64,000 nucleotides of DNA from Flavobacterium frigoris PS1 (GTDB taxonomy: Bacteria; Bacteroidota; Bacteroidia; Flavobacteriales; Flavobacteriaceae), in assembly GCF_000252125.1 (NCBI RefSeq), contig NZ_AHKF01000004.1, positions 99,854 to 163,853 of the forward strand. Direction: 5' to 3'. Positions within the stretch are counted from its first letter, which is position 1. Each line of letters begins with the position of its first letter. The notes beneath the pieces were generated by a model. It was not told where the DNA came from and ran no database searches. It worked only from the letters and a program-made list of their open reading frames with translations. Shown piece after piece: positions 19,013-28,306 of the stretch. The translations under genes were made by a program, and so were the position numbers.

Positions 19013-19102
19013 GAGCTACATTTATTTTTTTTCTCGAATATATAGAATATAATGCCTAAAAAAAAACCTTTTATAAAATATTTTTTTTTATTTCAAATTA
19101 GC

Positions 19103-19132
19103 TTGCACACTGAAATATAATTTTTATATTTG
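19103..19132 (+). promoter_or_regulatory. Promoter of tRNA-Met
   Basis: TTG at 19103-19105, a 19-base spacer and TATATTTG at 19125-19132 give an exact consensus promoter. Transcription would start about 30 bases before the mature tRNA. Confidence 0.72.
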
Positions 19133-19168
19133 CACCCGCGTTCAGGGACGGTTATCCTTAGAACATTT

Positions 19169-19242
19169 GGCGAGGTAGCTCAGTCGGTTAGAGCGCAGGA
19201 TTCATAACCCTGAGGTCACGGGTTCAAATCCCGTCCTCGCTA
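19169..19242 (+). tRNA. tRNA-Met (CAU), attachment site for islands
   Basis: A complete cloverleaf can be drawn. The acceptor stem is GGCGAGG with CCTCGCT (first pair G:U). The D arm is GCTCAGTCGGTTAGAGC, the anticodon loop TTCATAA has CAT at 19203-19205, and the T arm is CGGGTTCAAATCCCG. The CCA is not encoded. The anticodon stem lacks the three G:C pairs of an initiator, so this is elongator Met, or an Ile tRNA with modified CAU. Its 3' half from TTCATAACCC onward, together with the following terminator, is repeated at 31896, 54088 and (partly) 63979. Confidence 0.95.
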
Positions 19243-19247
19243 CACAC

Positions 19248-19281
19248 AAACCCTTAAACAGCAATTGTTTAAGGGTTTTTT
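19248..19281 (+). terminator. tRNA-Met terminator (copied in islands)
   Basis: AAACCCTTAAACA pairs with TGTTTAAGGGTTT around a short loop, with a T-run. The same hairpin follows both downstream tRNA-fragment copies, where the loop reads TCAA instead of GCAA. Confidence 0.85.
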
Positions 19282-19410
19282 ATTGGAATTAAATCCTCAC
19301 TCCGTGAGGAATTTGAGTGAGGAATTTAAAACAACAACAACGTACAACCCTCATAATGTTAACAATACATAACCAGACCTCAAGTCCAGCCCAACTCGTC
19401 CTTTTTTTTC
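19282..19410 (+). repeat. Left arm of island I, similar to the arm at 54169
   Basis: This non-coding stretch starts with a perfect hairpin, TCCTCAC-TCC-GTGAGGA, then GAGTGAGGAATT, and continues with ATAATGT, AACCAGACCTCA and CGTCCTTTTTTT segments. The same ordered landmarks recur at 54169-54300 after the third tRNA copy. It carries no gene. Shared arms next to the same attachment core suggest related elements. Confidence 0.55.
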
Positions 19411-19527
19411 AAAGGAAAAACATAACAAAATTCTGCTGCGTTGTTTTAATGCATTTGTAGAAAAAAGTACTACAGTTTTAAAGTAATACACTTTAACTGA
19501 TGTTATCGGAAAATAAAGACTTACCTA

Positions 19528-19592
19528 TTTTGTTATAATTTGTAACAAAAAATACAATAAAATTTGTTGTAATCTATACTAATTTTGTAACC
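19528..19592 (+). promoter_or_regulatory. Candidate operator/promoter upstream of the dinB remnant
   Basis: TTTTGTTA (19528-19535) and TAACAAAA (19543-19550) form a perfect 8-base inverted repeat with a 7-base spacer. A second TTTTGTAAC occurs about 45 bases on, overlapping a TAATTTTG that fits the -7 consensus. This layout fits a dyad-binding repressor in front of a damage-inducible polymerase, but the regulator is unknown. Confidence 0.4.
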
Positions 19593-19610
19593 TATAGAAC
19601 AGAAAAGAAG

Positions 19611-19766
19611 ATGGAAAGAGCAATTGTACATATGGATTTGGATACTTTTTTTGTGTCCTGCGATAGACTGGGGAATTCAAAACTGGAGGGTCTACCTTTG
19701 ATTAATGCAGGCTGCAATCATGGCAAGATTAAGTGCACCAACAAATTCGGGAAGATCTCAGCATAA
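19611..19766 (+). pseudogene. dinB: DNA polymerase IV (dinB) N-terminal remnant
   Basis: The ATG at 19611 opens 51 codons starting with the Y-family polymerase signature IVHMDLDTFFVSCDRL and then NSKLEGLPLI. These match the N terminus of Bacteroidota DinB, including the first metal-binding Asp. The frame then loses similarity and stops at 19766; a complete gene would need over 300 more codons. A terminator-like hairpin lies 70 bases further on, so the central and C-terminal parts appear to have been deleted while both ends of the transcription unit remain. Non-functional. Confidence 0.75.
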
Positions 19767-19834
19767 TCCATCGGTACCGTATCTACAGGAACATGAAATT
19801 AACCTGCCAAGGCATAAAATGGAAGTGGGCGCAA

Positions 19835-19860
19835 AAAAAGAGTCTTTTTGACTCTTTTTG
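19835..19860 (+). terminator. Terminator hairpin after the dinB remnant
   Basis: AAAAAGAGTC (19835-19844) pairs perfectly with GACTCTTTTT (19850-19859) around five T, ending in T. It precedes the nuclease gene at 19928. Confidence 0.65.
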
Positions 19861-19927
19861 GGAAAGGCGGCAGCGCTTTTTTAAAATTTTGCACAAGAAT
19901 AACAATACAGTTCACGTTATATAACAA

Positions 19928-21307
19928 ATGAAAAAACAGGAATACGCAATAGTAGATATAGAAACCACAGGCGGGAATGCCAGTGGCAGTAGCATTACAG
20001 AAATTGCCATTATAATCCATAACGGAACTAACATAATCGACCGCTGGGAAACCCTCGTCAACCCAGAAAAGGAAATACCGCTTGCCATTTTTTCACTCAC
20101 GGGCATTAAAAATGAAATGGTACGTGATGCACCTATTTTTGATGCTATTTCTGAAAAGGTTTTAGAAATGCTTACCGGACGCATTTTCGTTGCACATAAT
20201 GTCAACTTTGATTATTCGTTTGTTCGCCACCAACTCGAAGCAAGCGGATTCAAATGGACTGCGCCAAAATTGTGTACCGTTCGCGCCGCAAGAAAGATTA
20301 AATCCGGATTAGATTCGTACAGCTTGGGAAAACTTTGCCACTCGCTAGATATCCCTTTGATAAACCAACACCGTGCCGGTGGTGATGCCGATGCCACAGC
20401 CATATTGTTTTCACGTTTACTGGAATGGGACGTCGAAGGCGTAATCAAAAAAATGATAAAAAAGACGGCACAAGACCAGCGCTTACCCCCTAACCTACCG
20501 CCTGCTGATTTTGAGCAATTACCTGAAAAAGTAGGTGTGTATTATTTTTATGATCAGACAAGGAAAGTCATTTACGTAGGAAAGGCTATCAACGTAAAAA
20601 AACGGGTAGCCTCCCATTTCAGTGGACATAATATCACGCCACAAAGGCAAAATTTCCTGAGAGACATACACAGTATTTCCTTTGAAATATGTGCTACCGA
20701 ATTAATGGCGCTATTGCTTGAGTGTAGCGAAATCAAAAAGCTCTGGCCCACCTACAACAGGGCACTCAAACGCTTTGACCCTAAATATGGACTTTATGAA
20801 TATGAAGCCCGTAATGGATATCGGTATTTGGCAATCGGAAAACTGGGGAAATTTCAGGCGGGTATTGAATCTTTCAATAGCTTGTATAAAGGCATCAATA
20901 TATTGCGCAGTCTGGCTGAACAATTTGGCATTGATAACCGATTCTGTAACTACGGCATGGACGACCACGGAGAATTCATCCCAAAACCGGATCGGGACAA
21001 TTTACCCGCAGTGGAACAACACAACGAGCAAGTCGAAAATGCCATTGCTTTTTTAGTAAAAAACAGGCCAAGCTTTGCCATCATAGACAAAGGCAGAGCT
21101 GCTGAAGAACGCAGTTGCATTTGGGTTGAAAACGGTCACTTTTATGGCATGGGATATATCGCATCGGATATTGGTTTTACGGATCCCTCAGAGATAAAGG
21201 ATCATGTTACTCCCTACAAAAGCAACCAATACATTGTGGATTTAATCCTTTCTTATGCTGATAAATATCCGGGCAAAGTTCTTTTTAAACAAAACGAGAA
21301 GGAATGA
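19928..21307 (+). CDS. DEDDh exonuclease fused to GIY-YIG nuclease domain (copy 1)
   Basis: This 459-residue protein joins two nuclease modules. Residues about 5-170 are a DnaQ-type 3'-5' exonuclease with all acidic residues in place: DIETTG, AHNVNFDYSF, and HRAGGDADAT. Residues about 195-280 are a UvrC-type GIY-YIG domain (VGVYYFYDQTRKVIYVGKA, NVKKRVASHF). A C-terminal region of about 180 residues has no obvious domain. Exonuclease plus UvrC-N fusions (Cho-like) are known and suggest DNA repair. A diverged copy lies tail-to-tail at 21502. The neighbouring dinB remnant also points to a repair gene set. Confidence 0.88.
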   Translation: MKKQEYAIVDIETTGGNASGSSITEIAIIIHNGTNIIDRWETLVNPEKEIPLAIFSLTGIKNEMVRDAPIFDAISEKVLEMLTGRIFVAHNVNFDYSFVRHQLEASGFKWTAPKLCTVRAARKIKSGLDSYSLGKLCHSLDIPLINQHRAGGDADATAILFSRLLEWDVEGVIKKMIKKTAQDQRLPPNLPPADFEQLPEKVGVYYFYDQTRKVIYVGKAINVKKRVASHFSGHNITPQRQNFLRDIHSISFEICATELMALLLECSEIKKLWPTYNRALKRFDPKYGLYEYEARNGYRYLAIGKLGKFQAGIESFNSLYKGINILRSLAEQFGIDNRFCNYGMDDHGEFIPKPDRDNLPAVEQHNEQVENAIAFLVKNRPSFAIIDKGRAAEERSCIWVENGHFYGMGYIASDIGFTDPSEIKDHVTPYKSNQYIVDLILSYADKYPGKVLFKQNEKE

Positions 21308-21501
21308 TAATTCATTTCAATTACATCTAAATAAATTAACGTCGTCGAATTTACTTCCTCAATCGCTACGCTCGTGTTATTTCCAGTTGAACCCGAGGTA
21401 CTTAAGTTTTATTTTAAACCCCATCCAGAATAATACCGTCTAGCGTTCACCCGGCATATTATGCCGTCCCATTCAAGCAGGAGATGAATAAAGTTCAAAA
21501 A

Positions 21502-22863
21502 TCAGAAATTCACAATTTTCATCAGTTTGTCTTTTCGCAAAAAACGTTGAATAATATTTCGCGCATCGCGATTGTTCTGCATGGGTATAAGTATGTTTTT
21601 TAGGTTTTCGATCTGGGAAATTGGGGAATTCAAATCATAAAAAGCGTAGCCCTTGTAAATTCCGTTTTCAATCAAAACTGCGCTGAGTTCACTACTATTC
21701 CTACCTCTGTCATGGAGTATCATACTATCCGCTTCGAAACTGCTTTTATCAATAAATTTTTGAACCCTTTCATTGTATTCTTCAGGTAAAACAGAGCCAA
21801 TGCAGGCACCATCACATTCTTTTATTTGATATTGAAAACATGCCTTTTTTGTTTGGTATAAACCGGTAAATTTTTGGCATAAACGGTAGTGTGATGTAAT
21901 GCTGAACAGGCTGTTTTTGGCTTCTTGCAGGGAAGCAAAGGAGGTGATTTCTTTTTTTTGACCATCTGCTTTTTGCAATTTTAAATTCAAATAGCCATTT
22001 TCATCTTTCTCAGCGTACAGTACAAACTGAAAAATACTCTTTCTTTGCGCACGATTATAGATGGGTTTGTTGATTTTTATCTCTTCGCTTTCTTTCAATA
22101 AAGCAATGAGTTCACTTCCGGTTTCATAATAAGTTAGGGCAAAAACGTCAGTTTGAATTTTCTTGCATTTGCTGGAAGTTCCTGTAAAATGCTGCTTGAT
22201 TCGTTTATAAATGTTGTTGCTTTTGCCAACATAAATCAACTTTCCTTTTTGATTGTGCATGTAATAAACGCCGGTAGTGCAAGGCGCACTTTCTAAAAGG
22301 TTCTTCAATTTGGGAGCAATTCCTTTTTGGACTTCACATTTGATGTGCTCTTCTACTATTTCATTATTGAGATCCGTATCCAAAAATAGTTTAAACAATT
22401 TCAGGGTGGCCAACGCATCGCCACTCGCACGGTGGCGCTCTGCGATAGGAATTCCCAAAGCACGAACTAATTTACCCAAACTGTAGGAAGCTTGTTTGGG
22501 CAATAATCTTTTGGATAATTCTACCGTGCAAAGTGTTTTTTGATTAAAATCATATCCCAAACGCAGAAATTCAGTGCGAAGAATTCGATAATCAAAACTG
22601 GCATTGTGTGCTACCAAAACACAATCCTTGGTCATTTCAATAATGCGTTTGGCCACTTCAAAAAATTTTGGAGCGCTTTGTAACATCTCATTATTTATCC
22701 CAGTTAATTGTACCACAAAAGGCTGAATCGGGATTTCAGGATTGATCAAACTAATAAATCGATCTACAATTTGGTGACCATCATATCTATAAATGGCGAT
22801 TTCGGTAATCCCTTCTTTATTGAATTCTCCTCCGGTAGTTTCGATGTCAAGTATTGCGTACAA
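21502..22863 (-). CDS. DEDDh exonuclease fused to GIY-YIG nuclease domain (copy 2)
   Basis: This 453-residue paralogue has the same order of domains: DILDIETTGG-type start (ILDIETTGGEFNKEG), VAHNASFDYRIL, HRASGDALATL for the exonuclease, then TGVYYMHNQKGKLIYVGKS and NNIYKRIKQHF for GIY-YIG at about residues 200-285. A Cys-containing region YRLCQKFTGLYQTKKACF follows at about 325, recalling UvrC Cys-rich segments. The active-site residues are intact. It is convergent with copy 1 across a 194-base gap. The two differ widely in sequence, so this is not a recent duplication. Confidence 0.88.
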   Translation of the reverse strand: MYAILDIETTGGEFNKEGITEIAIYRYDGHQIVDRFISLINPEIPIQPFVVQLTGINNEMLQSAPKFFEVAKRIIEMTKDCVLVAHNASFDYRILRTEFLRLGYDFNQKTLCTVELSKRLLPKQASYSLGKLVRALGIPIAERHRASGDALATLKLFKLFLDTDLNNEIVEEHIKCEVQKGIAPKLKNLLESAPCTTGVYYMHNQKGKLIYVGKSNNIYKRIKQHFTGTSSKCKKIQTDVFALTYYETGSELIALLKESEEIKINKPIYNRAQRKSIFQFVLYAEKDENGYLNLKLQKADGQKKEITSFASLQEAKNSLFSITSHYRLCQKFTGLYQTKKACFQYQIKECDGACIGSVLPEEYNERVQKFIDKSSFEADSMILHDRGRNSSELSAVLIENGIYKGYAFYDLNSPISQIENLKNILIPMQNNRDARNIIQRFLRKDKLMKIVNF

Positions 22864-24446
22864 AATTCAGTGTTCAATTTACGGTGTTCACTTTACAGGA
22901 TTTCTGCAAGCAGTTTTCTTGCAGCAAAGATACTACTTCCTGTCCGAACTACTGGGCATCCCTTATTCAATTGCGAGCGAATTATCACTGGACATTACCG
23001 TGGAACGAGTTTTAGCTTTTGTGCTTTAGAGACCCCAGCACTTCCTACTAAAATCAATGGAAATTATCTAATCCCAAAAGGAGAAGTGTATAAAAAATGA
23101 TTTAGATTTGATCCAAAATAAAAGAAACCTATCTTCTATCCCTAAACCCGCTCCCGCACGAAATCGAAGATTCGACGCAGTCACCCGAGGCAAATGGCCG
23201 AATTGTGCTTAGCAAATCCTTTAGTGTGGTTGATTCCCCTACTGCACAAAATGAAATTCGTCGAATACCATCCTTTCATTTGGAACGTTATAATTATGCT
23301 CTTATATGTACTAAAAATCAGTCAAATAGTTGCATATCTAAGATATTTTTTATGCTTTCTATTGGGATCAAGAGTCCCGATTTATCGGGATGCCAACCGA
23401 TCAGCTCAAGACAAGGTGGCTTAGTATGTGGGACAGTCGTCCAAATGTGTTGAGAAACCACAATTCTTATCATCATTTCAAGACCTAACAAAAGTGTAAC
23501 TTTAAATTTGTTATGTTATGGATGCTGTCAGTGAATTCCCCGATTACATAGGTTTTGGCCGTTTGAACCCAAAAACTATTTCCGAAAGCACAGATCAAGT
23601 CAGTGCCGACTAATTCATCCAGGACAAGCATGTTCATAGAATTACTCATAATACAGTTAATGGAAGCTGGTAAATGAAAGACATCTTTGATGACAAGGGA
23701 AACCTCAGCTCTTCAAAGAACCTTGAAAATGGAGTGTTGCAGCATTTAATTATCTGGACTGCAAACAAACCCTTTTTTCAATTTTGTCCGAGACAAAATT
23801 TACAGCCTTGGAAATATTTATTTCGAAGATTTAGTCTCAAAATAGGTATACGCATCAGAACTTTAGTCTTAGACCTGTTTCTTTTTAGACAAGGAATAGC
23901 GCGGAAGTTAATGAAAAACAATTTGAATATATTTGATTCTATTTTTTTGTTGTTGAAACTGGATTGGAAAACAAACCCGCAAATACCAAACTTTCGCATC
24001 AAGTGAAGAAAATCTCCACTCAAAAACAGATTGCTAGAAATGAGAAAAGCATAAACCATTTTCACAAATAACCAAGGGTCGTATTAATTTTTTCCTACCC
24101 TCAATTTTCTTGTTGTGGGAATTATGCAACTATTCCTCCTAATTGTGTAATGGCATTACCAGGTTAAGCTAGTATCTTCACTAAAATCGCATTAAAGTCA
24201 TACATTAAAATTGTAGGCGGTGAAACAGCAAACGGTGATGTACTATACCTATTAGATCAAGATTTGGAAAAAAAGTTAGTTGAGTTCAGTTCGGCTCAAG
24301 ATGCTACCACTACTAATTCCTAAGAAACAAGCTATAGGATTAGTTATAAGCTTGGGTTCTTTATTGATAATTTGAATTAATGTTCGGATGAAACCTGCTT
24401 AATTGTAGTAATGAACTAAATAATTTAAGCAATATAAAATAATAAT
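22864..24446. other. Long stretch without a recognisable gene
   Basis: About 1.6 kb with only short open frames on both strands, none with a recognisable domain or convincing start. One segment (24190-24320) reads KIVGGETANGDVLYLLDQDL in one frame and may be a gene fragment of unknown origin. In an island rich in remnants this is most likely decayed coding sequence. Confidence 0.55.
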
Positions 24447-25199
24447 ATGAAACGAAGTATAAACAGTTTATTAAACTACACTATTAAAGGAACTGACGGT
24501 GAAATTGGAAAAGTAGAAGAGTTCTATTTTGATGATCAGACCTCAACCATAAGGTATATGGTGGTAAAAACGGGAGGATGGCTTTCCGAAAAAAAAGTTT
24601 TGATTTCGCCCGAAGTAATTCAAAAACTGGATTGCGAATCAAAAATACTATCTGTAAATCTTACGCAAGAAAAAATAAAAAACAGTCCCGATATTGAAAC
24701 AGATAAACCTGTTTCAGAACAACAGGAAGAGTTGATTCGTGGATACTACTCTTGGCCAGGCTATTACGGAAAAGGAATGTATGGACACATGGGCTTAGGC
24801 ATGTGGGGATATCCGTTAGTTGAAGTAAGGAAAACAGAAAAGGAAATGATACAAAGGAAAATGGAAAAGCATACTAATGACAAACCGTATCTACGCAGCA
24901 CACAAGAAGTTACAGGGTATGATATTCATGCAACGGACGGCGACATAGGCGAAGTCGAAGATTTTATAATTGATGATGTAAGCTGGAAAATCCATTTTCT
25001 TATTGTGGAAACCGGCAACTGGTTTTCGGGAAAAAGAGTGATTATTTCTCCACGTTGGATTAAAGATGTAAAATGGCAGGAACAGACAGTTACTATTAAT
25101 CACTCAAAGGAAGGAGTAAAAAACAGTCCCGAATATGATTCTTCGCAACCGATAAGTGATTCCTATGAGCGTTCACTCAATGACTATTACGAAAAATAA
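24447..25199 (+). CDS. Protein with two PRC-barrel domains
   Basis: This 250-residue soluble protein has two PRC-barrel-like units. The first is at about residues 8-75 (YTIKGTDGEIGKVEEFYFDD) and the second at about 152-225 (YDIHATDGDIGEVEDFIIDD). Each is followed by a GWLSEKKVLISP- or NWFSGKRVIISP-type strand. A linker between them (about 95-125) is rich in Gly, Tyr, Met and Trp, containing YGKGMYGHMGLGMWG. PRC-barrels bind RNA, proteins or membranes, and stress-linked single-domain versions are common. It is followed by a small gene 10 bases on. Confidence 0.85.
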   Translation: MKRSINSLLNYTIKGTDGEIGKVEEFYFDDQTSTIRYMVVKTGGWLSEKKVLISPEVIQKLDCESKILSVNLTQEKIKNSPDIETDKPVSEQQEELIRGYYSWPGYYGKGMYGHMGLGMWGYPLVEVRKTEKEMIQRKMEKHTNDKPYLRSTQEVTGYDIHATDGDIGEVEDFIIDDVSWKIHFLIVETGNWFSGKRVIISPRWIKDVKWQEQTVTINHSKEGVKNSPEYDSSQPISDSYERSLNDYYEK

Positions 25200-25209
25200 A
25201 AAATTAATT

Positions 25210-25431
25210 ATGGAAATTTTACAAGAAGCAGAAGTATTTGAAAAAGCCAAAATGACTAATATGTCTAATAGTGATAGAGTGACAGCTTCAAGAGAAGCAA
25301 AACGACTTGTATTAGCAATCAACAAAATTTATAAGAAGACAAAAGAAGCAACCTTAATGGATATAATGAAGCGGTTAACCACCAAGAAAAAAAGAATAGA
25401 TATTCGATTGAAAGGAAGACCTAATCCTTGA
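25210..25431 (+). CDS. Small basic helical protein
   Basis: From the ATG at 25210 the product is 73 residues, begins MEILQEAEVFEKAKMTNMSN and has a strongly basic C terminus (KRLTTKKKRIDIRLKGRPNP). A longer frame starting inside the PRC-barrel gene is less likely. It follows the PRC-barrel stop by 10 bases, so the pair is probably one transcript. No family was recognised; the charge suggests nucleic acid or membrane-phosphate contact. Confidence 0.6.
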   Translation: MEILQEAEVFEKAKMTNMSNSDRVTASREAKRLVLAINKIYKKTKEATLMDIMKRLTTKKKRIDIRLKGRPNP

Positions 25432-25681
25432 GCATACGACTAAATAAGTCGACATTTATACCAATATCATTTTGATAATTAACGCTGTAACTTCCCTACT
25501 TGATGAGACTTAATAGTGGCCTTAAGCTAGCGTTTTTTTTTAACAGAGTTAAGATCAAAAAAAATCGCTAAAACCAAAGTCACTAACAGCTGTTTTGTTG
25601 AATACTATAAAAAAGTTAATTAGCGTCGAAATGTAGCAATATCTTAAAATAGGCCACTATTTACCAGAAATAACAATCAAT

Positions 25682-26209
25682 ATGAAAATTATCCTTTCTT
25701 TTTTCGTGATGTTTATTTGCCTTTTTTCAGGATATTCACAAAACGACTACCCAGAACCAGCAAAAACACCTACACGATTATTTTACATTCAACATAGTGA
25801 TAACCATAATACTTACGTCTATGATGCAAATATAAAAGCAGGAATTATTGATTCGTCTCAACCTATTAACTCATACCGAATAGTTTATACTCAAAATGGT
25901 ATAAAAAAACCCTTGTCAAGGATACAAAAAAAATTCGCCTACGGAATGATTATATTAGATTCAAAACCTAACTTATTCAAATTAAGACTTGCTTCCAAGA
26001 AAAAAATATTTTTTTATCTCAATTATGATCAAAGTGAAGGAGCTAGAATTTATGTTACCGTAAATAAGCATAAGATGTATCTAGACAAGATGTCAATACA
26101 ACTTAAAAATGGAATTTTCGGCATCAATTTAGGATTCGAATATGTTCTATTTTATGGCAAAGATTATTATTCCGGCAAACCTGTAATAGAAAAATATGAG
26201 CCGAAATAA
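25682..26209 (+). CDS. Secreted protein of unknown function
   Basis: This 175-residue protein has a signal peptide (MKIILSFFVMFICLFSGYSQ) and then a beta-rich mature part that contains RLFYIQHSDNHNTYVYDAN and ends in a GKPVIEKYEPK tail. It looks like the DUF4833 type of small secreted Bacteroidota protein, but I hold that family name loosely. It stands alone, 250 bases after the small basic protein, with no obvious partner. Confidence 0.65.
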   Translation: MKIILSFFVMFICLFSGYSQNDYPEPAKTPTRLFYIQHSDNHNTYVYDANIKAGIIDSSQPINSYRIVYTQNGIKKPLSRIQKKFAYGMIILDSKPNLFKLRLASKKKIFFYLNYDQSEGARIYVTVNKHKMYLDKMSIQLKNGIFGINLGFEYVLFYGKDYYSGKPVIEKYEPK

Positions 26210-26659
26210 ATTCCCCTGAACACTCTATTAATTAGTATAGGGATTACAACATAATACAAAAATTACAAGAATGATGTCGAAAAATGTGTGAGATTATTCA
26301 GTAGAAATGCTAGTAAAAGCAGCTGTGAAACCCATTTACGCAATTACTAGTCATAGTTAAAGCCCTGTAAATAATGCCGTTATAAGAGGCGGAAGGCTCC
26401 ATTGGATACCTGTGAGGCCTGAAGAAACAAGCCATAAATGGAATATATATCGCTATTCAACATACTATTGTGAAAAAAGCTGGGGCTGAAATAGAATCAA
26501 TATATTCACTTAATAAAAATTGCTATACACAAACAAGAATAATACCCGGTCAAGAACATCTTCTAGAATTGGAAAATAGCATCAATACACATGAAAAGTT
26601 GATATTGTTTTAAAGTCATGGCGTTTTGCCTTAATAAGTTTAATATAAAAAATTACTTT
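26210..26659 (+). other. Gap with possible gene debris
   Basis: No supported gene. A broken frame between 26290 and 26610 reads sensible peptide for short runs (KKAGAEIESIYSLNKNCYTQ, then TRIIPGQEHLLELENS) but lacks a start and is interrupted, so it may be a remnant of an unidentified gene. Confidence 0.4.
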
Positions 26660-28159
26660 ATGAAAAATAAATTAATAATTATAGTTCTGTTTTCACTCAT
26701 TCAAATCTTTAGCACGGGCTGTTCGGATAAAAAAAAATCACCTGATTTTGTCTCTAGTGGCGGTATTGTGAAAGCATTTTCAGCTGGCAATACAGAAATG
26801 GGGAATAAATCAAACGGAATTGGAGATTTTGTAGCCGCTTCAAAAGCGGTAACACCTGCCGTTGTTCATATTAAAACCCTCTTAAGACCGACAACAGGGA
26901 ATACTAATCTTAGACAAACTTATCGCACGGAATCCAGAAACAACGTTCCTGCAATGGCTTCAGGTTCTGGCGTTTTAATATCCCAAGATGGATATATAGC
27001 AACAAACAATCATGTTATTGAAAATGCTTCAGATATTAAAGTCATATTACCTGACAAACGCGAGTTTTCAGCAGCATTAATTGGTCGTGACCCGAATACC
27101 GATCTAGCGCTTTTAAAAATAAAAGCAGAAGGACTTCCAATTGTAAAATTAGGAAATTCAGATAATGTACAGGTTGGTGAATGGGTATTGGCTGTTGGTT
27201 ATCCTTTCTCACTAAATACGACCGTTACTGCAGGGATTATAAGTGCGAAGGCGAGAAGTATCGGGATAATAAACCGCCCAGGGACTAATAATTCTCAAAG
27301 TAACTCCGGTACAAGCACGAATACTGCAATTGAATCTTTTATTCAAACTGATGCAGCAATTAATCCCGGAAATAGCGGAGGCGCACTTGTAAATACAAAT
27401 GGAGAACTGATTGGTATTAATAGCGCCATTGCTTCTCAAACGGGGAGCTATGCTGGATATTCATTTGCAATACCTGTAAATTTGGCTAAGAAAATTCTCG
27501 ATGATCTTAAAAAGTATGGTTCCGTAAATCGGGGAATATTGGGCGTTGCATTTCCTTCACCTTTAGTTGAAGAGCGCTATTTTAAGCAACAAGATATTGC
27601 CCTTGGAACAGTAAAAGGTGTCTATATAACCAATGTAATGAACAAAAGCGCAGCATCTGAAGCAGGACTTAAAGAAGGCGATATTATACAAAGTATAGAT
27701 GGAATACAACTGTCTTCATCAACAGAGTTTTCGGAAAGGATTGCTAGACATCGACCTGACGATATAATCAAATTAAGCTATTTGCGTGACGGAAAAATCA
27801 AGACTGTTTCTGCAACTTTAAAAAAGGAAACACCAACAAAGACAACATCTAATAGTAATGAATCCCTCGACCAAATTTATGATAAACTTGGTGTCAGTTT
27901 TGCGCCACTTACAGAAGGGCAGAAACAATATTTCAATATTAATTCAGGAATAGTCGTTACAAATGTTCGCAAGGGTGGTTTTTTTGACCATAATGGAATT
28001 CCCATCGGCACCATAATTGCCTATATAAACGGTAAACCTATCAATAGTTCTAAAGATATTGATCTAGCCTTTTTGTCTGCTCAAAGAGGAATTATACAAA
28101 TCTTTGCGATTGCACCTGATGGATCCAAGGTGGTATTTAATCTTTCTTTAGGTACTTAA
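26660..28159 (+). CDS. HtrA/Deg-type serine protease, predicted lipoprotein
   Basis: From the ATG at 26660 the protein has 499 residues. It begins with a lipoprotein signal peptide (IQIFSTGCSD, Cys21), which is unusual because most periplasmic Deg proteases are cleaved by the ordinary signal peptidase. The trypsin-like domain has the triad His (NNHVIEN, about 117), Asp (NTDLALLKI, about 147) and Ser (NPGNSGGAL, about 238). Two PDZ domains follow (about 285-385 and 400-490). It would degrade or refold damaged envelope proteins while tethered to a membrane. A start 14 codons earlier (26618) would spoil the signal peptide. Confidence 0.9.
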   Translation: MKNKLIIIVLFSLIQIFSTGCSDKKKSPDFVSSGGIVKAFSAGNTEMGNKSNGIGDFVAASKAVTPAVVHIKTLLRPTTGNTNLRQTYRTESRNNVPAMASGSGVLISQDGYIATNNHVIENASDIKVILPDKREFSAALIGRDPNTDLALLKIKAEGLPIVKLGNSDNVQVGEWVLAVGYPFSLNTTVTAGIISAKARSIGIINRPGTNNSQSNSGTSTNTAIESFIQTDAAINPGNSGGALVNTNGELIGINSAIASQTGSYAGYSFAIPVNLAKKILDDLKKYGSVNRGILGVAFPSPLVEERYFKQQDIALGTVKGVYITNVMNKSAASEAGLKEGDIIQSIDGIQLSSSTEFSERIARHRPDDIIKLSYLRDGKIKTVSATLKKETPTKTTSNSNESLDQIYDKLGVSFAPLTEGQKQYFNINSGIVVTNVRKGGFFDHNGIPIGTIIAYINGKPINSSKDIDLAFLSAQRGIIQIFAIAPDGSKVVFNLSLGT

Positions 28160-28306
28160 TATTTGATAAAAAAGAGAACTATCTAAAGACTCAAAGCTCC
28201 AGTTTGGCAGAAAAGCAGCAGAAATAAAAGAAAGACTCGAACGGGCTATTGTCTCTCTATAACAAGATTTTTTTAGCTCTAATTTGTATATTTAAAGACG
28301 AATATT

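Noticed and set aside
22793..23100. Open frames of 78 to 130 codons overlapping the start of the second nuclease gene
   Set aside because: They begin inside the opposite-strand nuclease gene and show no domain or signal of their own.
23194..24065. Several frames of 76 to 110 codons in the long gap
   Set aside because: Overlapping frames on both strands, poor starts, no recognisable motifs; more likely chance frames in decayed DNA.
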